Shown here: one piece after another, positions 23,150 to 35,385 of the stretch
How positions within the stretch are numbered: position 1 is the first letter of the stretch
Layout of the letters: the number at the start of each line of letters is the position of its first letter
Assembly: GCA_030035585.1 (NCBI GenBank)
Contig: CM057464.1
Span: forward strand, 74,074,919-74,138,918
DNA from: Dugong dugon
Lineage: Eukaryota > Chordata > Mammalia > Sirenia > Dugongidae
Reading direction: 5' to 3'
DNA length: 64,000 nucleotides
Translations under genes and position numbers: made by a program
Notes under the pieces: model-generated
Seen by the model: the letters and a program-made list of their open reading frames with translations, nothing else
Told to the model about the DNA's origin: nothing
Database searches by the model: none

Positions 23150-24680
23150 CCATCAGGTATAAGAAAGAATGCATTCTCCAGATCATTGGCTGCATAACAC
23201 GTCTGAGGCAGTGTTCATTTGCTGTACAAAATTGCCACAAGTGGCACAGAAGAACATAAACTACAATTAGGGATGAATTTAAGGGAAATCCTTCTCATCC
23301 TCCAAGATGTTTCTGGTTTTGGTAGAGACTATACTGGTGATTTAAATGGGTTTATGATGGGCCTATCACCTCTACATCCTTTAGATACTTCAGGATGACA
23401 GTAATCTGTCATTTCTCCCAGGATGCTTTTTTTTTTTTTTTTTAAATATCTTAGCTGAAGGAGAGTAGGTGAGCAGTTTCAGAAGCTTTCACTTGCTAGT
23501 CCCTACTATGATAGTTCTTACCTTACAGGCCAATAAGCTAGTGAAGGGAAGGGACTTCTGCCAACTACTAAATATGTTTATTCCAATTGTACATTCAAGT
23601 GATGGTAAATGGCTACTGGAGGAATAGGGATCCAGGACTCCAGTTACTATGTGGTCCTCCTATTCCCCCATTCTAAAATAACGGGCCATAATGACACTTT
23701 GGGTCTCCAGGTATCAATGTCAACTTAGACCTTGTTTCAAGGGTCTTCAAAATGTCTGACATTTCTTTTTCTTCCATGTACCTTTACTTAAATAAATTAC
23801 TATAGATCCCTTTGGTCGCAGATTAGATCAATTACTATATGCAGTTGCCATATTATTGCAGGGTCTTTCCTCATGGAAATCTGGCTTCTCCTTCAAACAG
23901 CTCATTTTTGCTCTGAAAACTGGCTCAAATCTATATAAACCAGCGAAGGAATCATGACTTATATTAAGGCAGATAATCTCAGCTAAATGATCAGCTACAT
24001 CCTTGATTTATTTCATTGTATACATCAGGGTGTCTCAACCTCCACACTACTGACATTTTGGGAGGAATGATTCTTTATTGTGGAGAGCTGTCTTGTGCAT
24101 TGTAAGATGTTTAGCAGTAGTGCTTGTCTCCACTTACTAGATGCCTGTAGAGCTCAGCAATTATGACAAACAAGAAAGTTTTTGGACATTGCCAGATGTC
24201 CCCTGAGGGGCAAAATCACCCTTGATTGAGAACCACTGGTATATAGCAATTCTCTTGTTGGCTACCTATTTCTCTTGTCCCTAAGGTGCCCTAGGTACAC
24301 CATAGCTCTCTGTGGATCATGCCCCTGACCACTCTTCTGACCGTTATACCCATAAGTTATACCTACCGTGCTTGTGATGATTAAGCATCACTGTTTGGCC
24401 TCTGGTTTTCTGGGATGAGCCAATCATCCTGACTGCTATCAGTGGCTTACGAAGAATATCCCTGGCCTACAAAGAACAGCCAGTGCTGAACTTTCTAGTG
24501 ATGCTCATGTCCCTCCCATCAGTGCATTCCTTACTGCCTTGGTATCAGGAGTCTTGACCTTGAGAGTCCAAATACCTGTCATTGTGCAAATCTTCTAGAA
24601 GTTCCTTAAATTATAAGCGGAAGCACTCTGATCACTGTTAGCAACCCAGCATCAATTTACCAAGGGCACCATGGACTTCT
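23150..24680 (-). pseudogene. Degenerate ERVL/MaLR-type retroviral internal relic
   Basis: Words such as 'gcattctccagatcattggctg', 'ctgaggcagtgttcatttg', 'gggtctccaggtatcaatgtc' and 'ctggctcaaatct' recall the pol/protease-adjacent part of ERVL- or MaLR-class endogenous retroviruses in reverse orientation. Many stops and indels are present and no open frame is left. A MER5A DNA transposon at 24026-24238 interrupts it. Class assignment rests on remembered similarity and is moderate. The downstream part (24250-24680) is less certain. Confidence 0.5.
24026..24238 (-). mobile_element. MER5A-like hAT (Charlie) DNA transposon
   Basis: The element starts 'cagggtgtctcaacc' and ends 'gattgagaaccactg', the inverted terminal repeats of this non-autonomous hAT family. 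Internal words match ('gccagatgtcccctgagggg'). Flanks 'gtatacat' and 'gtatatag' are consistent with a decayed 8-bp hAT target duplication. It has no coding capacity. Confidence 0.88.
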
Positions 24681-24689
24681 GTGACTACT

Positions 24690-25440
24690 GATAAACCAGG
24701 TTTCCGTTTCATACATTCATTCTGTGAGTCCTTATTGCCTGGGATACAGCAATGAACAAAACAGACAGAATGTTCTGTCATCATGGAGATTACAGACAGC
24801 TAGCAAAAAATTAGTAAAATAAAAATAGGTAAAAAATATACTTATAGGTGTCATTAACTAAAAGAAATCAAGGAAGGGTATGGGAGATGTTGCAATTTTA
24901 TGTGAAAAGAACTGAAGGAGTTGGACAGAGGAGAGGGAAGCTAAGCTAGACAGGTATCCTGGGGAAGAGGCTTCTAGGCGGGCAGAACAGCCACTGCAAC
25001 AGTCTCTGAGCAGACTGACTGGAATGTGCCCACTGTGTTAACTGCTACAGTGTTAAATGAAGAAGACTGAGCAAGAGGTAAAGTACCAGAAAATAGGATC
25101 TGAGCTGTAGATAGGGCCCAGGCAAAGGCTTTTATCTCTAGGCAGGTAGGAAGCCCCTGGAGGGCTTTGGAGCAGAGGAATGACATGATCTGAGGTATAA
25201 CTTTACTGTGCTCACTCTGCTCTGTTGAGAATAGAATGAATGGGGTCAGGGTGGAAACAAAGACACTAAATGTTAGGAGGTTATAGAAATAACCCAGATA
25301 GGGGATGACGGTGGTATAGATTAGGATGGTTTGGGTAGAGGGGGCAAGATTTGACTCTGATTGTGTCTGACTAGATTTGCTAAAGAAATGTGATGGTGTG
25401 TAAGAGAAAGAGAGAAGACTCTGCAGATACAATAACTTGT
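24690..25440 (+). repeat. Ancient mammalian interspersed repeat, copy 1
   Basis: It shares the order of segments with 60540-61790: 'attcattc', 'gatacagcaatgaacaaaac', 'atggagattacagac', then 'ggaatgacatgatctgagg' and 'ggatgacggtggtatagatt'. This is a widespread old mammalian repeat that I recognise but cannot name safely. The 152-aa minus frame over it (24974-25432) is antisense noise. Confidence 0.6.
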
Positions 25441-25736
25441 CATCCTGACAAAATAAGGCTCCTGAATCTCAAGCTGGTCAGGGCAGATAAGCACGTTCTA
25501 TCCTGATTTCCTCTAGAAGTCTGACAATATAAAATGCATAGAAAGCAAAAATACTTACGAGAGGAAAATAGTCCCAAATATAAGAAAAGGTAAGTAAGTG
25601 GTTAAATTTATTCAGAATCCTCTTTTCCATTAAACTCTTCCCTAAGTTCCCTTGGAATACTACTATTTTCCTACCAGAAGCTTTCTTTTAATTTATGCAA
25701 TTAAATTCAATCACCCTAATTATACCATCCATTTAT
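25441..25736. other. No feature seen
   Basis: AT-rich spacer. Confidence 0.4.
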
Positions 25737-25780
25737 GGAGTTGCTATCAGTCGGAATTGACTGGACAGCAACAGATTTTT
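25737..25780 (+). mobile_element. AfroSINE/RTE 3'-tail fragment
   Basis: 'gagttgctatcagtcggaat' and 'gactggacagcaac' match the common 3' tail, but the head is absent. This suggests a severely 5'-truncated copy directly upstream of another SINE. Confidence 0.7.
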
Positions 25781-25802
25781 TTTTGTTTGTTTTTTTTGTT
25801 TT

Positions 25803-25992
25803 GTGTGGTGCAAAGGGCTAACTTGCTCACCTGCTAACTGAAAAGTCGGGATTTCGAGTCCACCAGAGACACCCAGGAAAAGAAACAATCCAACAATTAT
25901 GAAAAATCGGTCATTTCAAACCCAGTGGAGCACAGTTCTACTCTGACACACATGGAATCACCATAAGTCAGAATTGACTCAACAGCAACTGG
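25803..25992 (+). mobile_element. AfroSINE, longer diverged subtype
   Basis: The head 'gtgtggtgcaaagggctaac' has a B-box-like 'gggatttcgagtccacc'. A longer middle section follows, then 'cagttctactctgacacaca' and the tail 'ataagtcagaattgactcaa'. The middle section resembles the subtype at 32985 rather than the short form. Confidence 0.85.
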
Positions 25993-27086
25993 CTGCAGGT
26001 TAATAATATCAATATTTTTCTCTCTCCATTTTACCCGCAAGCCCCCTAAAACTGAGAACTCACTTATAGATACTAGCTTGTAATAAACAGGTTTAAACAA
26101 AGATTTATTATTTCTCTAGTCACTAAGCATTAACACATATGGTTGTTTTGAACCTGTTTTCCACCTTATGTGATGAGCTCCTGAGCCTGAATATTTACTT
26201 CTTACTGCAACATCGGGCATCAAGCCAGCCCAGAGTAAAATCACTACGCAGTAGGTTGCCTGGCAGCGCCTCCATACTGCCTGATAGGACTTGCCATCAG
26301 CAACCCCAGCTCCTCATTGAGCATTTCTGGACTAACTCCTCACCTCTTTTCTAACATATGGGCCTTTCCTGACTCCCCAAATTCTAATTAAAACTTGTGT
26401 TTTGTTTCCTTAGGGATGTGATGTTGCTACTGGATTTATTATACTTCCCTTTCCAGGTGGCAGATTTCATTTTAGAGACCCCATTTCTCAAACCCCAGAG
26501 GTGTCTCTAATGTAAGGAATGTGAGCAGGCTGGTGAAGGGTGGTTTGAGGCTGTTGAGTTTCTGATCCTTTTAAAATCACAACACATGAGCATTTGTTCA
26601 TCCCATGTAAGTCTAAATCTAGCCCTGCTTAAATGTTCTCCATACACAGGGTTTGGGATACTCAATAAATTATGTTTCCTGAATCGTGTACAGCTGGTAC
26701 CCATACTGTACTTAAAAGCGCTTCATATGCTTGAAGACTGTGCCTAATTCATTCCACAACCTTCTATCCTAAATCTGAACAAGCAAGCAACAGAGTACTT
26801 AGATAAAAGTTTGGCCTATAGGGGCTAATCTAAAATACTCCCATCTTCCTCTGGATTTGGTTGGAACCTAACCAGAGAACCTAGTCCTTTTCAGGCTTCA
26901 TTTTAAGGGACAAAGAAAATTCAGAAAAGATTTTCAAAGTGATTAAAGAAGAAGCTTACAGGAAGGGTGAGCGAGGATAAGAAGTATTAGAAATATTTAG
27001 CCTTGAGCATAGAAGACTAAAGGGCAATTTTTTAACGTACATATGTGAATAGTTACCCTACGGAGAATTAAACAAACAGTTGTTGT
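25993..27086. other. No gene recognised
   Basis: Non-coding, apparently unique sequence. Confidence 0.45.
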
Positions 27087-27250
27087 GGAGCCCTGGTGGC
27101 ACAGTGGTTAAGAGCACAGCTGCTAACCAAAAGGTCAGCAGTTCAAATCTACCAGCCACTCCCTGGAAACACTTGGGGGCAGTTCTACTCTGTCCTATAG
27201 GGTCACTATGAGTCAAAATGGACTCGATAGCAATGGGTTTTTTGGTTTAC
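27087..27250 (+). mobile_element. AfroSINE
   Basis: Complete short form with head 'ggagccctggtggcacagtg', B-box-like 'agcagttcaaatctacc' and tail ending 'caatgggttttttggttt'. It is followed within 3 bp by an RTE 3' end in the opposite orientation. Confidence 0.96.
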
Positions 27251-27252
27251 AG

Positions 27253-27408
27253 GTTGTTGCTGCTGTTGTTAGGTGCCATAGAGTTGGTTCCAACTCACAG
27301 CAACTCTATGCACAACAGAACTAAATACTGCCCAATCCTGCACCATCCTCCCAATCGTAGTTACACTTGAGCCCATTGTTGCAGCCACTCTGTCAATTCA
27401 TCTCATCA
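27253..27408 (-). mobile_element. RTE LINE 3'-end fragment
   Basis: The reverse complement of the RTE terminus: 'gttgttgctgctgttgttag' then 'ggttccaactcacagcaac', 'cctgcaccatcctcccaatc' and 'gttgcagccactctgtcaat'. It is severely 5' truncated. Confidence 0.9.
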
Positions 27409-28865
27409 GACAAAATTTTGTGAAATAAGGACTGTTAATTACTTTGAGATGAATGCAATATCACTGTCATAACAGTAAAGTAATCACACATCCCTTTACA
27501 TTTGAGGTGGTCCTGGTTTACTCCTGTTGTCTTAGAGTAATTATTAATACTGCCCCCTTTCATTCTCAAAATGTCCTGGTTTGGACTATAAATTACATGA
27601 TCATCCTACTTAAATGGTCTATATTAACTTACCTTGAAGGAATACAGACTTAACTACTATGTATGCCTTCCAGTCCTATCATTTTATGCCTTAACTGTAT
27701 TACATAAGCTTTCAAAGTGACAGAATAAGGTCACTGTCTTTGTCCCTGCTTATAGTTCTCACAGTCCCACCATGTGAATATGAAGACCAAGACCAATAAC
27801 AAATAAGCAAAGCCACCCCCCTAAGAACGCTTCAACCCAGTATATGGGGAGCCCTACAGACTGAGACTTTTCCACTTCACTGAAAATGTTATATAGAGTT
27901 AAGCTCTAGGCAAACGTGTGAAAGAAGGAGACTTATTTTCAACCTGTTTCCTCCAGAGCTGCTCCTTGAGTCTTCCTTTTTTCCTATCCCTCAATGAGTC
28001 TGCTATCTCAGAAGCACCCAAACAACTGCTTCCTCCCAAATCTCATTAAAATTTGCCTGGCTTGGTTTAAAATCTGCTAGGACTATGATCTTGGCTATAT
28101 AAATGCTATCTTCACCCAGAGGTAGCACAGAACTTTTGGGCAAGTAGGCATTTCTACGCTGTTCATGTATTGGTGAAACTAACTCTTAGACACATATCGA
28201 GCAGCCTGGAATCTCTTAGGTTTTGGTCTCTCTGAACCACTTGATGAAATGATCATCCTAAGGGAACACCATCAGTCTAAAGGGCCTAGGCAGACATGCA
28301 CCAAGGCTAGAGAGGAGCAGAGGCCAGAGGGTTATTAAAATAGAATTAAATGGGACTTGTGCCCCAAAGTTTTATTGTAGAGGAAACACTACTTATGTAG
28401 CTCCCTGTTTACTTTTCTCAGTTTATTTGCCCCTCAATGTGTCCAATTAAATTTTACATTTCCTTATTATAAGAAAAACAGCTGTACAGATATTTGCAGG
28501 CAAGTTAAATCTATATGGCAGAGACCGCCATACCCACAGCTAGACTATACTCCCCTCCCACCCTCACATCTGTATATGACCATTCAAGCAAGTTCTGGAC
28601 AACTTAGTGTCAGCAAAGTGTGTCACTTCCTGAGTGAAGTGGTAGGAAGTAGATGTGTAGATGTGCCTTCCCCATGATCTCTTTCCTCATCCCCCAGCTA
28701 AGTAGAAAGGACTCCTTGAATCTATAGGAGACCAGAGCCACAAGAAGAAGGAGCCTGGGTCCCTAAATGACCACATGTAGGACTGCCCAGCTGGATTATC
28801 CACATTGGATTTGAGCAAGAAATCATCTGCGATTATATTAAGCCCCAGAGAATGTAGCTAGAGAT
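27409..28865. other. No gene recognised; possible old repeat at the end
   Basis: Non-coding. About 28440-28860 ('gaaggagcctgggtccctaa', 'gactgcccagctggatt') resembles an old mammalian repeat that I could not assign. Confidence 0.4.
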
Positions 28866-28930
28866 AGAAATGATAGCTGACAGACAGATGGATAGGTAGA
28901 TATGTAGACAGATAGACAGACAATAGATAG
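28866..28930. repeat. Degenerate GATA/GACA microsatellite
   Basis: Imperfect tetranucleotide runs 'agatggataggtagat' and 'gacagatagacagac'. Confidence 0.8.
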
Positions 28931-29368
28931 CTGCTGTGGAGTTAATTGCTACTCGTGGTGACTTTATATACAACACAACAAAACATCGCCTGGTCCTGCA
29001 TTATCCTCACTATTGATGACATGTTTGTGTTCATCGTGCCAATAACTATTGTGCCAATTCATCTCATCGAGGGTCTCTCTCACCCTCAGGGGCCCTCTAC
29101 TTCACCAAATATGACATGCTCCTCTAGCGACTGATTCCTTCTGATGATGTGTCCAAAGCAAATGAGTCAGACAATGTTCTGTTGGGATCCAAAGATTTTT
29201 TCAGAAGGAGATCTCAGGTCTTTCTTCTTATTCTGTGTTAGTCTGGAAGCTCAGCTAAAACCTGTCTGCCATGGGTGGCTCTCCTGGTATTTGAAATACC
29301 AGTGGCACAGCTTGCAGCATTACAGCAACACTCAAGCCACCACGGTATGACAAACTGACAGACTATGG
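28931..29368 (-). mobile_element. Internally deleted RTE derivative (head plus tail)
   Basis: Read on the minus strand, the RTE 5' head (about 29368-29170: 'gtcagtttgtcataccgtgg', 'gctggtatttcaaat'-like) joins directly to the RTE 3' part (about 29165-28931). The coding region is missing. The join differs from the one at 22140-22340, so the two deletions are independent. Confidence 0.8.
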
Positions 29369-31160
29369 TGGCATTTAGCTATATGAGCTAATTAAATCCA
29401 TTCTTAGATGTGGAGAGACTGAGCCTTGTGTTTGCAAAATCTCTATACGTTAAGATGAAAAGATTTTTAAGTTAATACTGAGAAAGATAACTGAGACTAA
29501 AAAAAGGACAGTAGCTTTTGCAATGCTGCCTTAACTGTCTATGCAATTTCCAAGTTTTTCATATGCTCCAATGCCTGGCATCAAGAGGAAAAACATGTAT
29601 TCATAAGTAAATCTGATTTTGTTCTTAAGGATACACATAAGTCTTTTGGGCAAAAATAAACTAGTCCTCTTCCCATATTATAGAAACAAAGCATCAGGTT
29701 TTTATTTATTTATTTACTTAAACTTATTTCATTCATTCATTCACAAATTGGACTTGAGGAACTGTCAGCAGGCAAGAGAAATGGACAGAAACACATGACT
29801 GTTCACAAAAGAGTAAGAATAAATCTGTGTTAAAAGTAATTTCTCAAGCAGCAGTGTTTCTGCATTATGAACAATGAGTTAGTATCAAACTGCTAAAGCA
29901 GAACCACTCACTTGCTCAAAGCCTTGGATTTCCATTTCCAAAGCCCAGAGCTTTCTTAGGACTTTACAGCATGGCCAGTATAATCCGAGGTAGACTATAA
30001 AGGTGTAATAGTGGAATGTCTTTCCAACTTTAAGAAATGATTTCCAGTGGCTCTGAATAACTAGACATCATCACTGTCCTGTCCTGTTCCAAAAAATACT
30101 TCCGGCATGTCCTGTATTATGTGAATCTCATGTTCTGTTTCATGTGATACGCATAAGCTGTTCTGTCCAAATTCCAATTCCAGCTTTTTATAAGTTCAGC
30201 TGTGATCTACAGTTCTTTCTGTTAAGTCTTTTCCATAATCCCTCCGTTCCATATTATATATACACCTTCAGTGCTTCCTTCGCTCTCTCACATCCTAACA
30301 CCTTCATTTAATCACCTCTTAATCATCTGCCTGAAAAGTAAACCCTCCAGTCACTTGTTTCCTTCCAGATGCTGCTGTTGAATGACTCCCCATGGACATC
30401 ACCTAACATTCCATCCATGTTCATTTGGCTGTTGCAGACTGTGATTCCAGCACTCCAAAGCTTTTAAGCTCTTTCCTTCCAAGAAAACTCATAGCTAACA
30501 TGATTATTTCCCCACAAAAACAGCTAACATCTGCAGACCGAAACATCAAAACAAAGAAAAAAATTTGCACAACTCTACTAAAGCTGGATGCAAACTTTAG
30601 CAGCCATTTTAGGCAATAAATCAACGTTCATTTCAATTTCTATTAAAAAAATAAACCATAGTGGCTGACTTCCAATTTTCCCTCAGAGGAGTGGTTAGCA
30701 AACAATGACTAATTAGTCTTTATGCTTTCTAGCTAAGTGAACTAAGCCTCTACTTGAAAAGTCAATCTCTAACAAAATCCATCAGGCTGCTCAATAAAGT
30801 TTAATTTCATTCTTCTTATAAGCAATTAATTATAGCAGCATTATGGAATTTAGTCAATACTCTAATACCCAACAAATGCTTATTCTAAAGTAACAGCATG
30901 AGTGTTTATCAAAATGATTTATTCCCAGAAGTTACTCATATAAATAACAATGCTGAATATAATTAAACTATATTACCTTATAAAAATCATTTGAAAAAAC
31001 TGGTATTATTTGTCCCACAATTTCAGTTACTGCCGGTTGCTATTTATAAATTAGAAAATAAGGTTCTTACAATATAAAATTGAGATAAATCCCAAGTCTC
31101 CTAATTTCCGGCTGTTTCCCATATAGACAATAACAGCCTTTAGTCATGGACTATTCCTCT
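29369..31160. other. No gene recognised
   Basis: AT-rich, unique-looking DNA with a short (TTTA)n at about 29700-29718. Short frames near 30421-30624 on both strands are mutual shadows. Confidence 0.45.
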
Positions 31161-31161
31161 A

Positions 31162-31345
31162 GTTAAGCGATTCTCAAACTTTAACGTACAACATAATCCC
31201 CTCTAGTTTTTGTTAAAACACAGTTTCCTGGGACAATCTCCAGAGATTATGACTCATTAGGTGGGGTTCGTCCATAAATTTGCATTTCTAACCAGCCAAC
31301 ATTTTAAAAAAACTCTGTATGATCATGCTTAAGTAACAACTCATT
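31162..31345 (+). repeat. hAT/Charlie-type short DNA transposon relic
   Basis: 'gcgattctcaaactttaacg', 'tgttaaaacacagtttcctg', 'gaggggttcg'-like and 'aaatttgcatttctaacc' follow the order of a short non-autonomous hAT element of the MER5/MER20 kind. The 3' terminus is degraded. Confidence 0.6.
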
Positions 31346-32243
31346 ACCATCAATTATAACCATGATAAAATCACTCTATCAATTAAATTTTAAACATATT
31401 AAAAAATTGCAACTTTTATATTAATGTACACTTTAATTCTACATATAGTACTTTCTAACTCCTTCCTTTCAAACACGATTTTATTTCTAAGTAGAAATGA
31501 TTTATCTTCCCTCACTTGCACCATTCCAAGTAGGTCTTCTCAGCACACACTAGCCTAAATAACAGAAAAAATTTTAAATCATAACACCAGATTCTCAAAC
31601 AATTTTATAAAATCTCTTTACCAAGTTCACAATTCATTTCAACATTTTCCTGTGCGTTTTAGAAATACCAATACCACGAATTGTGTACTGAAAGGCACAC
31701 ACATGCCTACACACTATTTCAATATTGGCTATATGGTTGTTCAGGAAAGGCCTCAGGATCTGTTGACCCCCTTCCACACTCCCTGCACTGTAGGGCTCCC
31801 CTTTCAACTCCTCTGGAAGGAAGGGGTGCAACCTCAATGACCAAGTTATACATGGTTCCTCTAATACAGTTAGAGTAGGTCCTGCTGTCCAAATTCACAT
31901 GATAACAAATCTAATAACTTAAAATATTCTTTGAAACTTTCAGATAATATATGGAGGTCACAAGGACACTCAATAATTACACAGAACAAACTAAGCAATC
32001 AAGTACAGGCAGGCAGGACAGACACAGCAGGGGCAATGAAAGGTGTTTCTGGAGAGCTGAACAGGCTATCCTGGCCTCTCCTACACTCACTTTTCAGTGG
32101 TCCTCTCAGTTCTGATTATAGCAGTCTCATACCCAAATGTCCTCAATTGCTTCAGGTCCTCATCTCTCTTTGCATTCTCGGCAACTCATCATCTTCTCCT
32201 GAGTGCTCTGACTTCAAAACAATGCGCCTTGATACGCCACCAT
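31346..32243. other. No gene recognised
   Basis: A 183-aa frame starts at 31931 but continues into an antisense SINE, so it is taken as chance. Confidence 0.45.
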
Positions 32244-32456
32244 TTGTTGTTGTTGTTAGTTGCTATCTAGTCTATTCTGACTCATGGCTACCCTATGTGC
32301 ACAGAGTAGAACTGCCTCAGAGGGTTTTCAAGGCTGTGACCATTCAGAAGCAGACTGCCAAGCCTGTCTCCCGAGGCACCTCTGTGGGGGTTCAAACAGT
32401 CAATCATTCACAAGTAGTCAAGCGCTTAACAGTTTGCACCCCCGAGGGACTCCTAT
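32244..32456 (-). mobile_element. AfroSINE, long subtype
   Basis: Reverse complement: GTT-repeat tail, 'ttctgactcatggctaccct', 'agagtagaactgcctcagag' and ending near 'cccgagggactcc', the complement of the head. The long middle section is present. Confidence 0.88.
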
Positions 32457-32970
32457 ACCACCATTTACCCAACACTAATTAATATGAACTTATATATATA
32501 TTCATATATATAAACCTACATGCATAAAGACATATTCAGACACTCACAGACATATCTGAATAAAGATGGTGCCACTTTCAGTGGGTATGTGCATATGCAT
32601 ACACATGCAGATAAATAAATAAAAATTTACAGGAACAAGTTCATGAACAATAAATGTTTGTCTTCATAAAAATTACATCAACTAAAATTTATAAATACTT
32701 AGAATGCATTCAAAGATTCTGTCATTGTTTGCATGCTTGTTTTAGCTGATGATAGCTAATGAATCATAAACTAATGCTCAGGAGAATACTGATGTGTGAT
32801 GGAGGAAGGGGGTGTTAAAGCCAAAACATGAAAGTTAACACACACCCTACCAACAATATATAATTACGCTCAGCTACAATAGCAAAAAAGTAGCAAAACT
32901 ATAACATGCCAATTTTTTCTGATGTTCAATTCCTGTAATTTCTATGGCATATGAGAATTAATACTTCACT
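32457..32970. other. AT-rich spacer
   Basis: 'atatatatattcatatatat' near 32492. Nothing else was seen. Confidence 0.4.
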
Positions 32971-33199
32971 AATGATTAGGCAACAAGCCCTGGTGGTACA
33001 ATGGTTAAACACTCACCTGCTAACTGAAAGGCCGGTGGTTCAAACCTACCTAGGCACTCCACCGGTGAAAGACCTGGAGATCTGCTTCTGTAAAGATTAC
33101 ACTCAAGAAAACCATAAAGGGCAGTTCTATTCTGTCACATGGTGTCACTAAGAGTTGGAATGGACTTGACAGCACCTAACAACAAATGATTAGGCACAA
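32971..33199 (+). mobile_element. AfroSINE, long subtype, with target duplication
   Basis: SINE body 32987-33184. The head is 'agccctggtggtacaatggt', the long-form insert contains 'agatctgcttctgtaaag', and the tail is 'gacttgacagcacctaacaa'. Direct repeats 'aatgattaggcaacaa' (32971-32986) and 'aatgattaggcacaa' (33185-33199) flank it. The tail matches the RTE end at 58330-58355 almost base for base. Confidence 0.95.
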
Positions 33200-34471
33200 A
33201 TTTAATTTTTCATACCTATTTCTCCTTCATGAGAATTAATGAGATCATTTTTTACAGCCTGTTTCAGTCCATTTTGAACATTTTATATGTTCTCATTTCA
33301 GCATTCACTTTCTCCTGTCTGCTAGTTAATAGAAAACATCTCTAACTACATTGTTAATCTGAAGACAGAAAAAAGTTATTACTTGTAGGTTGAGTTATCG
33401 AATTATAGGATACCCATTATTACATGTGGATTTATCAAAACTACCTAATTAAGAGTTGATAAAAAATTACTAACAAGGATGGCGTTTTTATTCTCCTTTC
33501 CCAACCATTTGAGAAAAAGTTGTTGAGCTTCTCTTGCCTTAACAAAAAGAGGACAAAGTCTCATCAAACATCTTGGGGCCTCTGACTTCCTGAGATGAGG
33601 AAGGCGTGCACTGCAGCCTGGTGCTCCTGAGAAATAAAGCCAGCCCTTTGCGGCTTTCCAGTGAAAGGTGGAAAGGAGAAACGACATGCTACTGAAGCAG
33701 GCCACAGGGAAACTCGCGGCCATCTCAATATCCAGCACTTTCAGCACAGTTTTTAAAAATGCTAAGAATATATGGAAGGACAACAAAGCCTCAAGAAAGC
33801 AAATTCTGTGATCATGTAAATTCAAATGCTCACTCATACTGTGACTGGTGTGGTTCCTGCAGTTCCACATTCCTCAAATGGAAATATTCTGGCATCTTAT
33901 CTCGGGTCCGGGGTGTGTATATTAGAACAACCACTCTGTCATTCATTTTTCTTTCCCATACCTTATCTTTTTTATTTTATGGTCAGCTGTGTATAATTTA
34001 CTCTACTGTCTACAGTTTTGTGCTTTTTATGACAGTCAAACATGACAGAAAACAATTGCTTTCTATATTTCAAACAACCCATGTCTTATTAATAAAGATT
34101 TTTATTAACCTCCCAGTAGCACTTTGGCACATTTTTGGTGACTGAGTTATATAATTCCATTTATTGCATTATAGTAAAGTTTTACTCTACACACTCTGGT
34201 TTTAGATGGCCTCTTAGGAAAAAGGAATAAAGATTCAATGGTTGAAGTAAAGCAAATGGATTTTTCCAATAAAAGTTAGGAATTTTCAGTATCTCTATAA
34301 AGTCGAAATAGTCAATATTTGGTATCTGTGCAACAATACATTTTATACAAACTTAACCTTTTTGATATGACTTTGAGTCAACTGTACTTGCCCTGAATTT
34401 GAGATACTTACTGAAGAACTAAGAAATATATATGTCTCAGAAATATCCTATAAAACTATTTACCAAGTACA
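33200..34471. other. No gene confirmed; unexplained minus open frame
   Basis: The minus strand frame 33445-33870 (141 aa) lies over a locally less AT-rich patch (33590-33730). I recognise no domain in it. It could be chance, an exon or a retropseudogene fragment. Confidence 0.35.
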
Positions 34472-35385
34472 GTGTGACAGATCACTTTTATATTTACTTT
34501 CTTGCCATAGTCTAGTAACTCCCACCCAAGTGACTGGATGAGACTATGCAAATAAGGTAACTGTGGCCCACCAAGGGGACTGGTCAGTTTTGCCATTCCA
34601 CTAGGCTTAAAATGAGCCATCCCAGAGGTGAAAGAGAGGATCTCATCACCACCAAGAAAGAAGAGCCAGGAGTGGAGCATGTCCTTTGGACTCAGGATCC
34701 CTGCACTGAGAAGTTTCTGGAACCAAGAGACAGAGACAGAGAGAGAGAGAGCGCTATAACACCAAAGATGGCGAGAAGCAGCGGCAGAGAAATGGTGGCA
34801 GCAGAGGCAGGAGACTGGCAGGAGACAGCACAGTGGGTTTCTGGCCCATGGAGGAAGAAAGCTGAGCACCTCCAGGCAGGAGGCTTGCCGGCATAGTAGG
34901 GTGCCTCTGGGCTCTTGGTGAAGCTAGGTTTGCTGAACCATGGAGCCTGAGCTGAGCGCCTTCGGGATCAGACTTACTGGCACAGTGAAGTGCCTCTAGT
35001 TAATTATCGGCCGAGCTAAAAGAGCTTCATAACACTTGCCCGAGCAGGGCAGAGGCTGAGCCAAGGGGCTGATGGCCAGAGAGAAACCTGCCTGCGGGCA
35101 TGGCTGGGAAGAGGCTGCCCTGATTGAAGAACTGTATCCTGAGAGTTCCTGAACCTGAAATGTACCCTGTTACTTCCCTAATAAATCCCATAATCATGAG
35201 TATTGTCTGTGAGTTCTATGTGGCCACTGCAATGAATTATAGAACTCAGCAGAGAAGTAGAGAGTGCCACGGGAGGGACATCTGATGTCAGAATTGGTAA
35301 AAAGATTGGAACATGGAGGCATATTTGACCTCAGCCTTGAAGGAATCACCCTTGGGCTATTGATCTTGATTCTCCTACCTCCTTG
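34472..35385 (+). repeat. Probable solo LTR of an endogenous retrovirus
   Basis: Promoter-like features come first: an octamer 'atgcaaat' at about 34546 and a GA-rich tract at 34728-34753. A poly(A) signal AATAAA at 35180-35185 lies in 'ccctaataaatcccataatc', with a GT-rich region right after ('gagtattgtctgtgagttct'). This U3-R-U5-like layout and the local GC richness fit a class III-type LTR. I could not fix the ends or find a target duplication. Confidence 0.5.

Noticed and set aside
24974-25432. 152-aa minus-strand frame
   Set aside because: Antisense to an ancient repeat that recurs at 60.5 kb, where the frame is not kept.
31931-32482. 183-aa open frame
   Set aside because: Its C-terminal half is antisense AfroSINE and its valine run is the SINE's GTT repeat. 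No domain and no sign of an exon.
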